DNA of 64,000 nucleotides from an uncultured Pelosinus sp. (GCA_900542835.1 UQPB01000007.1:49841-113840), one strand, 5' to 3'; shown: positions 1 to 8,789, counted from the stretch's first letter. Notes: generated from the sequence alone by a model not told the origin. A program made the numbers and translations.

Positions 1-234
1 CGCCTCACCCACCCCGCCGGTTTGCGTACTGGGCAAATGCAGCAAATTCTTAATCAAACCGACATACACCGAAGCGGCCGGCCCCAGTGAAAATGCCGCG
101 ATCAGCGCCGGCAGCTCGCTGAAGTCCAGTTTTAAAAAAGCTGGAAAAAGCGGCAGCGGCGTTTCAATAAACATGATGACCGCGGCAATCGCTGCTAACA
201 GGCTGACCTTGGCAAGGTATCCCGTATTGCCCAT
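1..234 (-). CDS. ribU: Riboflavin ECF transporter S component (RibU-like), 3' end cut by window
   Basis: Reading the minus strand from an ATG at 234 gives 78 open codons running off the window edge. The product begins MGNTGYLAKVSLLAA, then a hydrophobic stretch with FIETPLPLFP, then LKLDFSELPAL and KNLLHLPSTQTGGVGE. These are the hallmark segments of the substrate-binding S subunits of energy-coupling factor transporters of the RibU type (riboflavin uptake); several membrane helices are expected. The start lies two bases after the stop of the upstream DedA-family gene, with GAAGGTGG as ribosome site inside that gene, so the two are cotranscribed. The substrate is a family inference; the C-terminal half is not visible. 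Confidence 0.72.
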   Translation of the reverse strand, partial: MGNTGYLAKVSLLAAIAAVIMFIETPLPLFPAFLKLDFSELPALIAAFSLGPAASVYVGLIKNLLHLPSTQTGGVGEA

Positions 235-235
235 A

Positions 236-826
236 TCATTCGCCACCTTCGCCACGCCGGCGGCGCCTGGCAGTCAGGCGCCGCCATAAAAACCAGGCCA
301 GTGCCAACGCCAGCAGCCAAAGAAAGCCGTGCAGAAAGTCTTCGGTATAACGGGCAATCAGCGAAACGGCCTGATCACCGTAATAATAAATCAGGATCCC
401 TTCCAGCAAAAACCGTTTCGCCCGACCTAAAATCGAGGAAACAGTAAATACAAACAGATTAATTTTAAATACGCCGGCGGTAATACTGGTAAATTTATAG
501 GGAATCGGCGCCATCGCCGCCAGCCATATCGCCCAGCCGCCATACTTGTCCAGCCAGCCGTGAATCGTCTCCACATGCCGCGGCGGCACAACCTTCTTCA
601 TCAACGGTATTCCCAGACGGTAACCGACTGCGTAGCCAACATAACCGCCCAGTACCGAGGCCCCGGTCGCAACCAGCGAGTAATAAATCGCCTTTTCCGG
701 CTCCGCCAGCGCCATGGGAATCAGCAGCACATCCGGCAGCACCGGCGAGATAAACGATTCCACAAACGATATAATAAACAGGCCGATCAGGCCATAGCTT
801 TCCAGCCATGCGATCAATTGTTCCAC
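236..826 (-). CDS. DedA/YqaA-family integral membrane protein
   Basis: A 196-residue membrane protein with a GTG start preceded by GAAGGGAAG. It carries the SNARE-associated/DedA pattern: an N-terminal hydrophobic segment with SFVESFISPVLPDVLLIP, a glycine-rich GASVLGGYVGYAVGYRLG segment, and the MAPIPYKFTSITAGVFK motif with its conserved proline and lysine/threonine. It ends in a long hydrophobic helix and an arginine-rich cytoplasmic tail. DedA proteins act in membrane homeostasis and lipid carrier flipping; the YqaA subgroup is short like this one. Its own promoter lies at 861-889. The exact substrate cannot be read from sequence. Confidence 0.82.
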   Translation of the reverse strand: MEQLIAWLESYGLIGLFIISFVESFISPVLPDVLLIPMALAEPEKAIYYSLVATGASVLGGYVGYAVGYRLGIPLMKKVVPPRHVETIHGWLDKYGGWAIWLAAMAPIPYKFTSITAGVFKINLFVFTVSSILGRAKRFLLEGILIYYYGDQAVSLIARYTEDFLHGFLWLLALALAWFLWRRLTARRRRRGEGGE

Positions 827-860
827 GAAGTATTCTTCCCTTCAACTGCAAGTCTTCTTT

Positions 861-889
861 ATTATAGCCTAACTTGTCCCCATCGGCAA
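861..889 (-). promoter_or_regulatory. Sigma-A promoter of the DedA-family/ribU operon
   Basis: On the minus strand a TTGCCG -35 box (884-889) is followed after 17 bases by a perfect TATAAT -10 box (861-866), about 35 bases ahead of the GTG start of the DedA-family gene. Confidence 0.6.
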
Positions 890-1060
890 ACGCAAAGGCC
901 AAATTAATGGCGCTTTCTCCAAAGGCTCCAGCGTCACGCCAGATGAGAGCACTGCAATTGCCGGAAAGACTTGGCCGCAGCCTGTTCAGCAAAGAGGCAA
1001 AAGAGCGAGGGAAATGATTCGACGCAGGGCATGGAGTTCTGCGGGAAACAGGGGAATTGT

Positions 1061-1160
1061 TCCACAGAGGACACCGAGGGACGCCGAGGTGCACAGCGGT
1101 TTATGGATAGTAATAAAAATTCTCACTTTACCTCCGTGTATCCTCGGTGTCCTCCGGGGA
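1061..1160. repeat. Imperfect inverted repeat in a 520-bp gene-free gap
   Basis: The gap 890-1347 holds no convincing gene. Inside it a 13-base arm (1067-1079, GAGGACACCGAGG) recurs exactly inverted at 1142-1154. The similarity extends to about 24 bases per arm with a few mismatches, around a 62-base AT-richer centre. It could be a small non-autonomous mobile element or a widespread intergenic repeat. No open reading frame, target duplication or terminator T-run was evident. Confidence 0.45.
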
Positions 1161-1347
1161 GTCGTTTTTTTCGCTCCTTGCCTTTTCATCCCTCACGGCG
1201 GCAGCTTGCTGCCTCGCCCATCTCCGTGGTCAACGTGCTCCCGCATTCCGGACTTTTGCGCCAGCACCAGGATGATGGAGATTTTTACTCGGCTGCCGGT
1301 GCGCGTGATCAGGTCAGGGTTCGTACTGCTTGCGCCATGCCGCGCAA

Positions 1348-3189
1348 TTACGGCTCAATGCTGATCCGGTAGCGGCGCAGCCAGGCATCCAGCTGTACAA
1401 TATAGGCAAGCAGTTGCGGCGTTTTCATCAACTGGCCGAACCAGGGAATATTGGCGGCAGCTTCCCCGGCAGCAATACCCCGGACTGCTTGCGGATCTAC
1501 TAACTGCAGTACCGGCGCGTCAGTTTCGGCAATTGTCGCCAGCGCCATTTCCTTGACGATTTGCCATAGCTGCGGATTATGCGTCTTGGGATAAGGACTC
1601 TTCTTGCGCCATAGCACATCCTCCGGCAGCAAGCCGGTAAGCGCGTGCCGCAGCAGTCCTTTTTCCCGGTTTTGGTAATTCTTCATTTCCCAGGGTACGT
1701 TCCAGACATAGTCGACCAGCCGGTGATCACAGAACGGCACCCGCAGTTCCAGGCCAAAGGCCATACTCATCCGGTCTTTGCGGTCCAGCAATGTCGGCAT
1801 AAAGCGGGTCAGGCTGAGATAGAAAATTTCACGCATCCGCGCCGCTTCCGCCGCTTCGCCCGGCAGTACCGGCGTTTCAGCGACGGCGTCGCTGTAGCGG
1901 GAGGCCAGATAGTCTTCACCCCGGATCAGCTCACTGATCTCCGGCCGAATCCACTGCAGCCGGCTTTCCCAGCGCATTGCCCAGGGAAAAGTCGCCGCGG
2001 CAATCATATCCTGCCGGCGGAACCAGGGATAACCGCCAAATACCTCATCAGCGCATTCGCCGGACAAGCCGACTGTCGCCAGCTTGCGGATTTCCCTGGC
2101 AAACAGATACAGTGAAGTGTCGACATCGGTCATGCCCGGCAAATCCCGCGCCGTCAGCGCCGCCGGCAGCACAGCCGCCAGTTCTGCCGTGTCCAGAAGC
2201 ACTTCATGATGGCTGGTCCCGTACAGTGAAGCGACTTTGCGGGCCCAGGGAGCGTCCGCATCCGGCTGAAAGCTATCGGCAACAAAATAGTGCTCATTGT
2301 CGATATAGTCGACGGAAAAAGTATTCAGCCTGCCGCCGTTATTTTGCTGGGCAATCGCAGTAATCGCGGTAATCGCGCTGGAATCCAGCCCGCCTGACAG
2401 CAGCGTGCACAGCGGCACATCCGAAACCAGCTGCCGCCGGACCGAGTCTTCCAGCAGTTCACGGACTTTAGCGGCAGTTGCGGCAAAATCGTCCTCATGC
2501 GGCCGGCTCTCCAGCTTCCAATAGGGGGAAATCGTCAGGCCGCTGCGGTCATAGGACAGCATATGGCCCGGCTTAAGTTCATGTACACCCTTAAATATCC
2601 CGTGTCCCGGCGTTCTGGCCGGTCCAAGCATCAACACTTCCGCCAGCCCTTCATAACCGATTACCGGCTTTACGTCCGGGTGCGCCAGCAACGCCTTGAG
2701 CTCGGAGCCGAAAATTAATTTCCCGTCAATTTGCGTATAAAAAAGCGGTTTAACGCCAATACGATCCCTGGCCAAAAACAGGCTTTCCCGCTGCTCATCC
2801 CATATAGCAAAGGCAAAGATACCGTTGAGCTTTGGTACGCAAGCCTGGCCCCACTCCATAAAGGAACGCAACAGAACTTCCGTATCTGAATCGCTGCTGA
2901 AGCGATGGCCGCAGGCCGTTAATTCCTGCCGCAGCTCGGCAGTGTTATAGAGTTCGCCGTTATAGGTAATTACCTGCGTCTTCTCTCCCTGACGCCTGAG
3001 CATCGGCTGCCTGCCACCCTCCAGATCGACTACGCTCAGCCGCCGGTGTCCGATAGCCGCATGTTTACTTAAATAAGCGCCGGACGCATCAGGGCCCCGC
3101 TGCGCCAGTGTTGCCGTCATGCGATCCAGTAACATTCGTTCTCCACTGACATCATGCTGCCAGTCAACCCATCCTGTTATTCCGCACAT
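1348..3189 (-). CDS. asnB: Asparagine synthetase (glutamine-hydrolysing)
   Basis: Makes asparagine from aspartate, glutamine and ATP. The start at 3189 is chosen because it gives the mature N-terminus Met-Cys-Gly-Ile-Thr, where Cys2 is the glutaminase nucleophile, and GGAGGATAGC lies just upstream; a longer in-frame extension to 3306 lacks this. The N-terminal class II amidotransferase domain (about residues 1-200, with RRLSVVDLEGG and NGELYN) is followed by the synthetase domain with the ATP pyrophosphatase loop SGGLDSS at 265-271 and SGECADEVFGGY. The 613-residue length is normal for AsnB. It appears monocistronic. Confidence 0.93.
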   Translation of the reverse strand: MCGITGWVDWQHDVSGERMLLDRMTATLAQRGPDASGAYLSKHAAIGHRRLSVVDLEGGRQPMLRRQGEKTQVITYNGELYNTAELRQELTACGHRFSSDSDTEVLLRSFMEWGQACVPKLNGIFAFAIWDEQRESLFLARDRIGVKPLFYTQIDGKLIFGSELKALLAHPDVKPVIGYEGLAEVLMLGPARTPGHGIFKGVHELKPGHMLSYDRSGLTISPYWKLESRPHEDDFAATAAKVRELLEDSVRRQLVSDVPLCTLLSGGLDSSAITAITAIAQQNNGGRLNTFSVDYIDNEHYFVADSFQPDADAPWARKVASLYGTSHHEVLLDTAELAAVLPAALTARDLPGMTDVDTSLYLFAREIRKLATVGLSGECADEVFGGYPWFRRQDMIAAATFPWAMRWESRLQWIRPEISELIRGEDYLASRYSDAVAETPVLPGEAAEAARMREIFYLSLTRFMPTLLDRKDRMSMAFGLELRVPFCDHRLVDYVWNVPWEMKNYQNREKGLLRHALTGLLPEDVLWRKKSPYPKTHNPQLWQIVKEMALATIAETDAPVLQLVDPQAVRGIAAGEAAANIPWFGQLMKTPQLLAYIVQLDAWLRRYRISIEP

Positions 3190-3373
3190 TGCTATCCTCC
3201 CTTTCGTCTGCGCCAAAGAAAAGCATGCGGCCTGACCTGCCTTTACGCAGTCAGCGTTAATGGCATCTTTGCCAGCGCCGCATGTTTTACAAGATACGAT
3301 ATGCATGGCGGCGGCAGTTTGTTAACAGTTTGCCGCGGGCAATCCGATTATCCAAGCCGCCAGCGACCGCGCT

Positions 3374-3413
3374 CAGAAAAAACCGGCGGCAGGCTGTAAG
3401 CGCCTGCCGCCGG
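3374..3413 (-). terminator. Terminator after the ymaF-like gene
   Basis: A 12-bp GC-rich stem (CCGGCGGCAGGC and its complement around a short loop) is followed on the minus strand by a run of six T. It closes the ymaF-like transcript before asnB. Confidence 0.75.
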
Positions 3414-3455
3414 AACCTGGGTGGATTTTGCATTGTCTACAGCCCTGCGTTTGGG

Positions 3456-3803
3456 TTAGCAGTTTTCATCAGGCGCTAAATCCGTAATCCCGAGAACCAC
3501 GTGACAGTGGCCGTCGTCGACGCTGGTTTTACCGGCATAATAATGCGCGTGCATATTTTCCGGCATCGGCAGTGCCGTATCGGTAAAAATATCGAACCAG
3601 TGCCAATGTCCGTCAACGAATGAAGTTCTGACACGCAGACGGTGAATGTGAGAATCGTCATCCACCCGCGCGGGTGCGCTGACACTGGTGATAACATGCT
3701 GATGCCGGCGGGCGACTTCCGTCAGCGTCGAATAGGTATGAACGTGAACCGAATTTCTCTCTTCCCGCGTCTCCAGAACGTCTTCATCTTCTTGCATCGA
3801 CAT
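3456..3803 (-). CDS. ymaF: YmaF family protein, histidine-rich
   Basis: A 115-residue soluble protein starting at 3803, where GGAGGAGGT precedes ATG; the longer in-frame extension has no ribosome site and looks spurious. It is unusually rich in histidine: HVHTYS, RRHQH, DDDSHIHRLRV, DGHWHWFD, NMHAHYY and DDGHCHVVLG are spaced as in the YmaF family of Bacillus and Clostridia. The repeated H-x-H units suggest metal binding, but no function is established for the family. A strong terminator follows at 3374-3413, so it is not cotranscribed with asnB. Confidence 0.8.
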   Translation of the reverse strand: MSMQEDEDVLETREERNSVHVHTYSTLTEVARRHQHVITSVSAPARVDDDSHIHRLRVRTSFVDGHWHWFDIFTDTALPMPENMHAHYYAGKTSVDDGHCHVVLGITDLAPDENC

Positions 3804-3948
3804 AGACCTCCTCCAGCTTATTATGTAATAACATATGCCGGCTGCCGTCAATTCGCCACTCCGTATCGCCTCGGCTTTAAACGGGGATACAGGCGAGGCA
3901 ACCATGGGTCAGCCAAGACAGAGGAAGGAGAACCACTGGCGCGGCCAA

Positions 3949-3982
3949 GAAAAGAAGACCGCCGATGACGGTCTTCTTTTTT
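3949..3982. terminator. Bidirectional terminator hairpin
   Basis: GAAGACCG pairs with CGGTCTTC around a short loop and is flanked by T-runs on both strands. It lies downstream of the lipoprotein gene at 4017-4481. Confidence 0.65.
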
Positions 3983-4016
3983 GGGGCTGAATCAGCAGGC
4001 GCAGCGACAGCCAATA

Positions 4017-4481
4017 CTACTTTCCGACCAGTAAATCGGCCAGCAAGCGGTATTTGGCGTCCAGGACAATCCGTTCCATCGGAACAATGTACCATTCATC
4101 ATCAATCCGTTCCAAGCCAATGCTCTTGACATTGACTTTCAGGGTATTTTCCTGATGAATAGTCGCAACAACAACGGCAAACCGTCCCTGGGAAGAAACT
4201 TTTTTCACCGACAGCAAATTCGCTGTTTTCACATCGCTGATGCCGAATCCGGTGAGCAGATCGCTGATTTCAGCGTCATCACTAGCCTGCAGCGTATTGG
4301 GAGCAATATAAGCGGCCGCCTTTGCAAACTTGCGCGACTTCGCCGCATCAAACGCTGTTTTGACGACAGCTTCCGGCTCCAGGCCGTATTGCCGCTCCAC
4401 GGCTCCCGAGCAGCCCCCCAGCAGCAGGGTTATTGTCAATAACGACAGCAGCAGCAACGACAGCGTCTTTTTTCTTTTCAC
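4017..4481 (-). CDS. Small lipoprotein of unknown function
   Basis: 154 residues with a classical lipoprotein signal: MKRKK, about 15 hydrophobic residues, then the lipobox LLGGC (cysteine about residue 24). The mature part has a helix-rich segment around VVKTAFDAAKSRKFAKAAAYI, then a beta-rich half ending in LERIDDEWYIVPMERI, a pattern reminiscent of DUF4878/NTF2-like lipoproteins. That resemblance is a guess. It is probably anchored in the cytoplasmic or outer membrane. ATG is preceded by an AGGAGG ribosome site. It has its own terminator at 3949-3982 and looks monocistronic. Confidence 0.7.
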   Translation of the reverse strand: MKRKKTLSLLLLSLLTITLLLGGCSGAVERQYGLEPEAVVKTAFDAAKSRKFAKAAAYIAPNTLQASDDAEISDLLTGFGISDVKTANLLSVKKVSSQGRFAVVVATIHQENTLKVNVKSIGLERIDDEWYIVPMERIVLDAKYRLLADLLVGK

Positions 4482-4673
4482 AACATGGCCTCCTGTTCAT
4501 AACTAACTTTTACAGTGTTATGTATACTATATCACAAACAGGAAATGGCCGTCACTGGAAAATAACGCAGGCTCTCTTCCAGAATCTTACGCTAATATTT
4601 GCCGCCGTAACGGCTATCCTAACTATAACATTGTCAAAACATGAGAGACAACCTGTCGCAAGGAGGCGAAGCA

Positions 4674-4892
4674 ATGAAAGCTCCCGACCAGTCCGACGCG
4701 CGCACCGACCAGCCGCTGGCGCACGAGGCCGGCGTAAACCACGCGCTCAGTTCCGCAGGCAGCCAGACGAACCCCCGTAATCTCCGCACCGCCAACTACA
4801 TTGCCCGGACGATGCTGTGGGAACAGCAGGAAAAAGTTGATGCCGATGACATCGACATCACAGAGGAAAACACGATAGAGATCAGGGAATAG
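4674..4892 (+). CDS. Small hypothetical protein, 72 residues
   Basis: The start at 4674 is set by an AAGGAGG site eight bases upstream; the in-frame ATG at 4641 has none. The product is very polar (MKAPDQSDARTDQPLAHEAG), has a short central helix (NYIARTMLWEQQEK) and an acidic tail rich in Asp, Glu and Ile. No signal peptide, membrane segment or cysteine is present. I do not recognise the family; the ribosome site and the distinct reading-frame composition argue that it is real. Confidence 0.55.
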   Translation: MKAPDQSDARTDQPLAHEAGVNHALSSAGSQTNPRNLRTANYIARTMLWEQQEKVDADDIDITEENTIEIRE

Positions 4893-4931
4893 TCCCTACA
4901 GGCTGAAGGCCGCCGGCATTCAGCCTGTTTT

Positions 4932-4974
4932 TGTGATTTGCATCACCGCCGCCGCAGCCGCCTGCGGCTATAAT
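4932..4974 (+). promoter_or_regulatory. CRP/FNR-type operator and promoter of the cupin gene
   Basis: TGTGA-N6-TCACC (4932-4947) is a near-perfect CRP/FNR-family site. A TATAAT box stands at 4969-4974 with no good -35 box. With transcription starting near 4981, the operator centre falls about 41.5 bases upstream, the spacing of class II activation by this regulator family. Confidence 0.6.
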
Positions 4975-5006
4975 AACCTTATAAGAGGTTATTAGGAGGG
5001 TCACTG

Positions 5007-5348
5007 ATGGAACAAAAACGTTTTATAAAGAATATTGCCTTTAGCGAGCCGCAGGCACTGGACTCGCTGGTCGACTATCAGCCGGGCCGGGTTGTCAGTC
5101 TGACACTGGTCCAGAATGACGCCATGAGCATGACCCTGTTTGCTTTTGCACAGGGAGAAGGCATCAGCACCCACTCCGCTCCCGGCGACGCCTTTGTCTA
5201 CATGATTGACGGTCAGGCCAGAATTACAATTGGCGACAAAATCATTGACGCGAAAGCGGGACAGACCGTTGTCATGCCGTCAAATATTCCCCACGGGCTT
5301 GAAGCGACAGAAAACTTCAAAATGCTGCTGGTTGTATCATTTAAGTAA
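5007..5348 (+). CDS. Cupin domain protein, 113 residues
   Basis: A single small cupin barrel: conserved G-x5-H-x4-A-x4-Y motif region (EGISTHSAPGDAFVYMIDG) and second motif around PSNIPHGLEA, with histidines suited to bind one metal ion. It starts at ATG 5007 behind TTAGGAGGGTC. Small cupins of this type in anaerobes include sensors and detoxifying proteins, so no substrate can be named. Regulation is the interesting part: an FNR/CRP-like box sits at the class II position ahead of its -10 box, suggesting control by oxygen, redox, carbon monoxide or cAMP. It shares a bidirectional terminator with RNase J. Confidence 0.85.
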   Translation: MEQKRFIKNIAFSEPQALDSLVDYQPGRVVSLTLVQNDAMSMTLFAFAQGEGISTHSAPGDAFVYMIDGQARITIGDKIIDAKAGQTVVMPSNIPHGLEATENFKMLLVVSFK

Positions 5349-5427
5349 CAACTGCAGCAGTGGACTGCCGGCAGGCAGAATCCCTCATCAGAGATAGCTC
5401 TGACAGACAAATTGCGCTAAGCAGAAT

Positions 5428-5462
5428 AAAAGCCGGAAATCACAATGTGATTTCCGGCTTTG
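5428..5462. terminator. Bidirectional terminator between cupin and RNase J genes
   Basis: AAGCCGGAAATCAC pairs with GTGATTTCCGGCTT and T-rich sequence follows on each strand, serving the convergent cupin (+) and RNase J (-) genes. Confidence 0.8.
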
Positions 5463-5475
5463 CTACTTCTCCGGC

Positions 5476-7137
5476 TCAGACTTCCATAATAATGGGAATA
5501 ATCATCGGCCGGCGGCGGGTTTTTTCAAACAGGTATTTGCCCAGCACTTCGCGGACCTGCAGCTTGATCGAAGACCAGTCACTGATCTTATTGACCTCGC
5601 AATGCTCCAGCGCCAGCTTAACCTTAGCCTGGGCCTCATTCATCAGCGCGCCGGAATCACGCACATAGACAAAACCGCGCGATACCAGATCCGGCCCCGA
5701 CAACAAAGCGCCGCTTTGCTTGTCCAGCGTAACGACAGCCACGATGATGCCTTCCTGCGACAGCTGCTGCCGGTCGCGAATAACAATATTGCCGACATCG
5801 CCGACGCCCAGACCATCGACAAAGACACGACCTGCCTTTACCTTGCCGGCAACCCGGCCACTGTCTTTGGTGAATTCAAACACATCACCATTATTGCCCA
5901 TAAAGATATTTTCACGCGGAATGCCCAGATCCTCGGCCAGCTTGCCGTGCTTTCTCAGCATCCGGTACTCGCCGTGAACCGGAATAAAAAACTTGGGACG
6001 AACCAGGTTCAGCATCAGTTTCAATTCTTCCTGGCTGGCGTGACCGGAGACATGAATTCCCGATACACGCTCGTAAACGACGTTGGCCCCCAGACGGAAG
6101 AGGCTGTCGATAATCTTCGATACAGACGTTTCATTGCCGGGAATCGGCGTCGCCGCAATCAAAACCGTGTCACCGGAGGATATAGAAACACTGCGGTGAG
6201 TATTTGACGCCATCCGGCTAAGGCCGGCCATCGGCTCGCCCTGACTGCCGGTGGTAAGAATCAAAAGCTGGTCATCGCGGAAGCGTTTCATCTCCTCCGT
6301 TTCGATCAGCGTTCCTTCCGGAATCGCGAGATAACCCAGATCAATAGCGACATTGACAACATTGACCATGCTGCGGCCGAGTACGACAACCTTGCGCCCA
6401 TATTTGCACGCCGTATAAATTGCCTGCTGAATGCGTGATACATTGGATGCAAAAGTCGCCATAACAATGCGTCCGCTCGCCTGTTTGAACTCCTCGTCAA
6501 GCGCCAGCGTAACTTCCCGCTCCGAGCCGGTATACCCCGGCCGCTCGGCATTGGTGCTGTCTGACATCAGTACCAGCACACCCTTATTGCCAAGCTGGGC
6601 AAATTTATGAATATCAATCAGTTTTCCATCCACCGGCGTCTGATCAATTTTGAAGTCGCCGGTATGCACGACAGTTCCCGCCGGCGTGGTCAGGTATAAA
6701 CCGCAGGAATCGGGAATTGAATGACTGCCCTGAATAAAGCCGACCAGAAACTTGCCGATTTTAATTTCATCTCCCGCTTTGACCGGCATCAGATGATAGC
6801 CGCTGAGACGGTTTTCCTTCAGCCGCCCCTCAACCAGTCCCAGAGCCAGTCTGGTACCATAAACGGGGACATTGATTTCCTTCAACAGGTAGGATAGTGC
6901 GCCGATATGATCCTCATGACCATGCGTGAGGACTACCGCCCGCACTTTGTCACGATTATCCATCAGATAGGTCATATCGGGAATGACCAGATCGATCCCC
7001 AGCATATCATCTTCCGGGAACGCCAGCCCGGCGTCAAGAATGATAATATCGTCGCCATACTGGAAAACGGTCATGTTTTTACCGATTTCCCCCAGCCCCC
7101 CCAGGGGTATAATTAATAATTTATTATTTTTTTCCAA
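5476..7137 (-). CDS. rnj: Ribonuclease J
   Basis: 553-residue metallo-beta-lactamase/beta-CASP ribonuclease that degrades and matures RNA in the cytoplasm with 5'-to-3' exonuclease and endonuclease action. Visible features: PLGGLGEIGKN at the N-terminus, the zinc motif THGHEDHIG (71-79), the second ligand region VHTGDFKID, the beta-CASP segment with SDSTNAERPGYT and TGSQGEPM, and ISGHASQEE and PVHGEYR towards the C-terminal domain. The start has GGAGG upstream and a TTGTAC-17-TATAAT promoter at 7266-7294 with a 120-base untranslated leader. Length and motifs are fully canonical. Confidence 0.95.
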   Translation of the reverse strand: MEKNNKLLIIPLGGLGEIGKNMTVFQYGDDIIILDAGLAFPEDDMLGIDLVIPDMTYLMDNRDKVRAVVLTHGHEDHIGALSYLLKEINVPVYGTRLALGLVEGRLKENRLSGYHLMPVKAGDEIKIGKFLVGFIQGSHSIPDSCGLYLTTPAGTVVHTGDFKIDQTPVDGKLIDIHKFAQLGNKGVLVLMSDSTNAERPGYTGSEREVTLALDEEFKQASGRIVMATFASNVSRIQQAIYTACKYGRKVVVLGRSMVNVVNVAIDLGYLAIPEGTLIETEEMKRFRDDQLLILTTGSQGEPMAGLSRMASNTHRSVSISSGDTVLIAATPIPGNETSVSKIIDSLFRLGANVVYERVSGIHVSGHASQEELKLMLNLVRPKFFIPVHGEYRMLRKHGKLAEDLGIPRENIFMGNNGDVFEFTKDSGRVAGKVKAGRVFVDGLGVGDVGNIVIRDRQQLSQEGIIVAVVTLDKQSGALLSGPDLVSRGFVYVRDSGALMNEAQAKVKLALEHCEVNKISDWSSIKLQVREVLGKYLFEKTRRRPMIIPIIMEV

Positions 7138-7265
7138 AAAATAACCTCCATATCTTCTTTATAGCCACAACGAACCCATTCTCCTTCGAGAGTCGCTGTT
7201 AACAAGTCAACATTGTCCGCTCAATGCTAAAAACGCCAACCACGCCGTTCAATGCAGTCGGTTTT

Positions 7266-7294
7266 ATTATAACGTATATTCGGTGAAAGTACAA
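7266..7294 (-). promoter_or_regulatory. Promoter of the RNase J gene
   Basis: Minus strand TTGTAC (7289-7294), 17-base spacer, TATAAT (7266-7271), about 120 bases before the RNase J start. Confidence 0.6.
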
Positions 7295-7356
7295 GCCAGC
7301 CTGGCCGGAAGGTCCGACTGCCGGCCAACGGCCTCGGTTCCGGCCCCGCAACGGAT

Positions 7357-7992
7357 TCAGGCAAAAGCGTCAATTACTTTCTTCCGCTTTCGCCGCTGCA
7401 GCTCCAGACTCATGTAGGCCTCACTGGTTTGATGCCGCTTGTCGCGAATGCGGTTCTGCCGTTCCTCTTCCGCTTCATCCCGGTTTTTTTGCCGTTTGCG
7501 CCGCCGCGCAGCGTCCGCAGCCATCACTCCCAGTGTTCGCGAATCTGCCAGCTCGCTCTCAACCGCGTCGCTGACGCGGCTTACCGACTGCCGGTCGTCG
7601 CCGGAACCGACAAGGCCGAACCGATTATAGGTCTGATGTTGACCGTTGGCTGACAGCAGCTTCGAATGCGAGGCTGCTGTCAGCGCCGCGGCATTGTTTT
7701 CCCGCCGCCAGCGCTCCCACTTTTTCGCTTCCGTCTGCTCCAGCAGCCGCAGATGCTGTTCCTGCAATTTGCGCGACTGCGCATCATATTGGTTCTGTTG
7801 CAATTGACTGTTCACTGACTTCAATTCGCGGACCAGCTCTTTACGGCCGGCACTATCGCCATCCCGCCGCTGTAATTGACCGCAAAGCTCCTGCAGTCGC
7901 GCCTGCAGCTGCGCCTGCCGGTTCTTTGTCCCGGCGCTGAACCCGCCGCCGTACTGACTCGCAAGCTGCAGCATTGTTGCTACCACATCCAT
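7357..7992 (-). CDS. Hypothetical coiled-coil protein
   Basis: 211 residues, no signal peptide or membrane segment, very rich in Gln, Arg, Lys, Glu and Ala. Residues 25-85 form a heptad-like coiled coil (LQARLQELCGQLQRR, LVRELKSVNSQLQQ). A serine-rich middle (SRVSDAVESELADSRTLGVMA) leads into a strongly basic helix with RRRKRQKNRDEAEEERQN. One cysteine only. The start ATG has GGAGCGGAATG upstream. I do not recognise the family; the composition would suit a structural, spore or nucleic-acid-associated protein, which is speculation. Confidence 0.6.
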   Translation of the reverse strand: MDVVATMLQLASQYGGGFSAGTKNRQAQLQARLQELCGQLQRRDGDSAGRKELVRELKSVNSQLQQNQYDAQSRKLQEQHLRLLEQTEAKKWERWRRENNAAALTAASHSKLLSANGQHQTYNRFGLVGSGDDRQSVSRVSDAVESELADSRTLGVMAADAARRRKRQKNRDEAEEERQNRIRDKRHQTSEAYMSLELQRRKRKKVIDAFA

Positions 7993-8117
7993 ACATTCCG
8001 CTCCTATACCTGACAGTTGGCCCCGCCGGGTCCTGCCAATACTTATTCATCAATAGTATCGGCATATTTTGAAAAAAAATTAATTCGCCAACCCGAAGCG
8101 CTGCCGGCGCATTACTG

Positions 8118-8177
8118 CAAAAAAAAGAGGCAAGCCTTAGCTGCAGGAAAAACGCCTGGTCAGCATAAGGCTTGCCG
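8118..8177 (-). terminator. Terminator of the queuosine-precursor operon
   Basis: GGCAAGCCTTA and its exact complement flank an inner stem, and on the minus strand a run of eight T follows directly. It closes queC-queD-queE. Confidence 0.8.
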
Positions 8178-8198
8178 TTGAGGATAAACGGAGTTCGG

Positions 8199-8789
8199 CT
8201 ACTCTACATTGATAATCTTATGCAGTTGAACACCAATCCGGAGCTGCAATTGAGGATGCGCCATGACAATTTGATAGGCTTTAGCGGCTGACTCCGCTTT
8301 GCCGCTTTCCACCTGCAGGTAGATACGCTGCGGCGCAACGGCCGCCGCAATAACCGCCGCGTCAAATCCGGCGTCAACCACATACTTCAACTCATCAGGC
8401 CGGCAGCGGAGAGCATAGCCACTATCCGGCTTCGGCGAAGCGGTAACCCAGTCAATGCCCCAGTCCGCAGGCACTGGGTTTGTACCGTTGGTTTCCAGAC
8501 ATACATATTTTCCTAGCGCTTTAAGCGCGCCGACCAATGGCCCTAAATCATAAAGCGTCGGTTCGCCCCCGGTAATTACAACACGGGGCTGCGAAAAGCG
8601 GGCAGCGGACAGGATGTCTGCAACAGACATCAACCGGCCGGCGGCCGGCGGCAGTGCTTGTTTGGTATCACACCAACTGCACTGCAGGTTGCAGCCGGCC
8701 AAGCGGATAAAACCGCTGCCAAGGCCCTGAAACCAGCCTTCTCCCTGAACGCTTTCAAACAGCTCAACAACCGGATAGACAGCACTCAC
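8199..8789 (-). CDS. queE: 7-carboxy-7-deazaguanine synthase (radical SAM)
   Basis: Converts 6-carboxy-tetrahydropterin to 7-carboxy-7-deazaguanine in the route to preQ0 and queuosine. The radical SAM motif is C33-x3-C37-x2-C40 (CNLQCSWC), preceded by FESVQGEG which is diagnostic of QueE, and followed by ITGGEP, CLETNGTN and the tail LQLHKIINVE. Its ATG overlaps the queD stop by four bases, so the three que genes form one operon in pathway-usable order. 196 residues is at the short end for the family, with no motif missing. Confidence 0.93.
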   Translation of the reverse strand: MSAVYPVVELFESVQGEGWFQGLGSGFIRLAGCNLQCSWCDTKQALPPAAGRLMSVADILSAARFSQPRVVITGGEPTLYDLGPLVGALKALGKYVCLETNGTNPVPADWGIDWVTASPKPDSGYALRCRPDELKYVVDAGFDAAVIAAAVAPQRIYLQVESGKAESAAKAYQIVMAHPQLQLRIGVQLHKIINVE

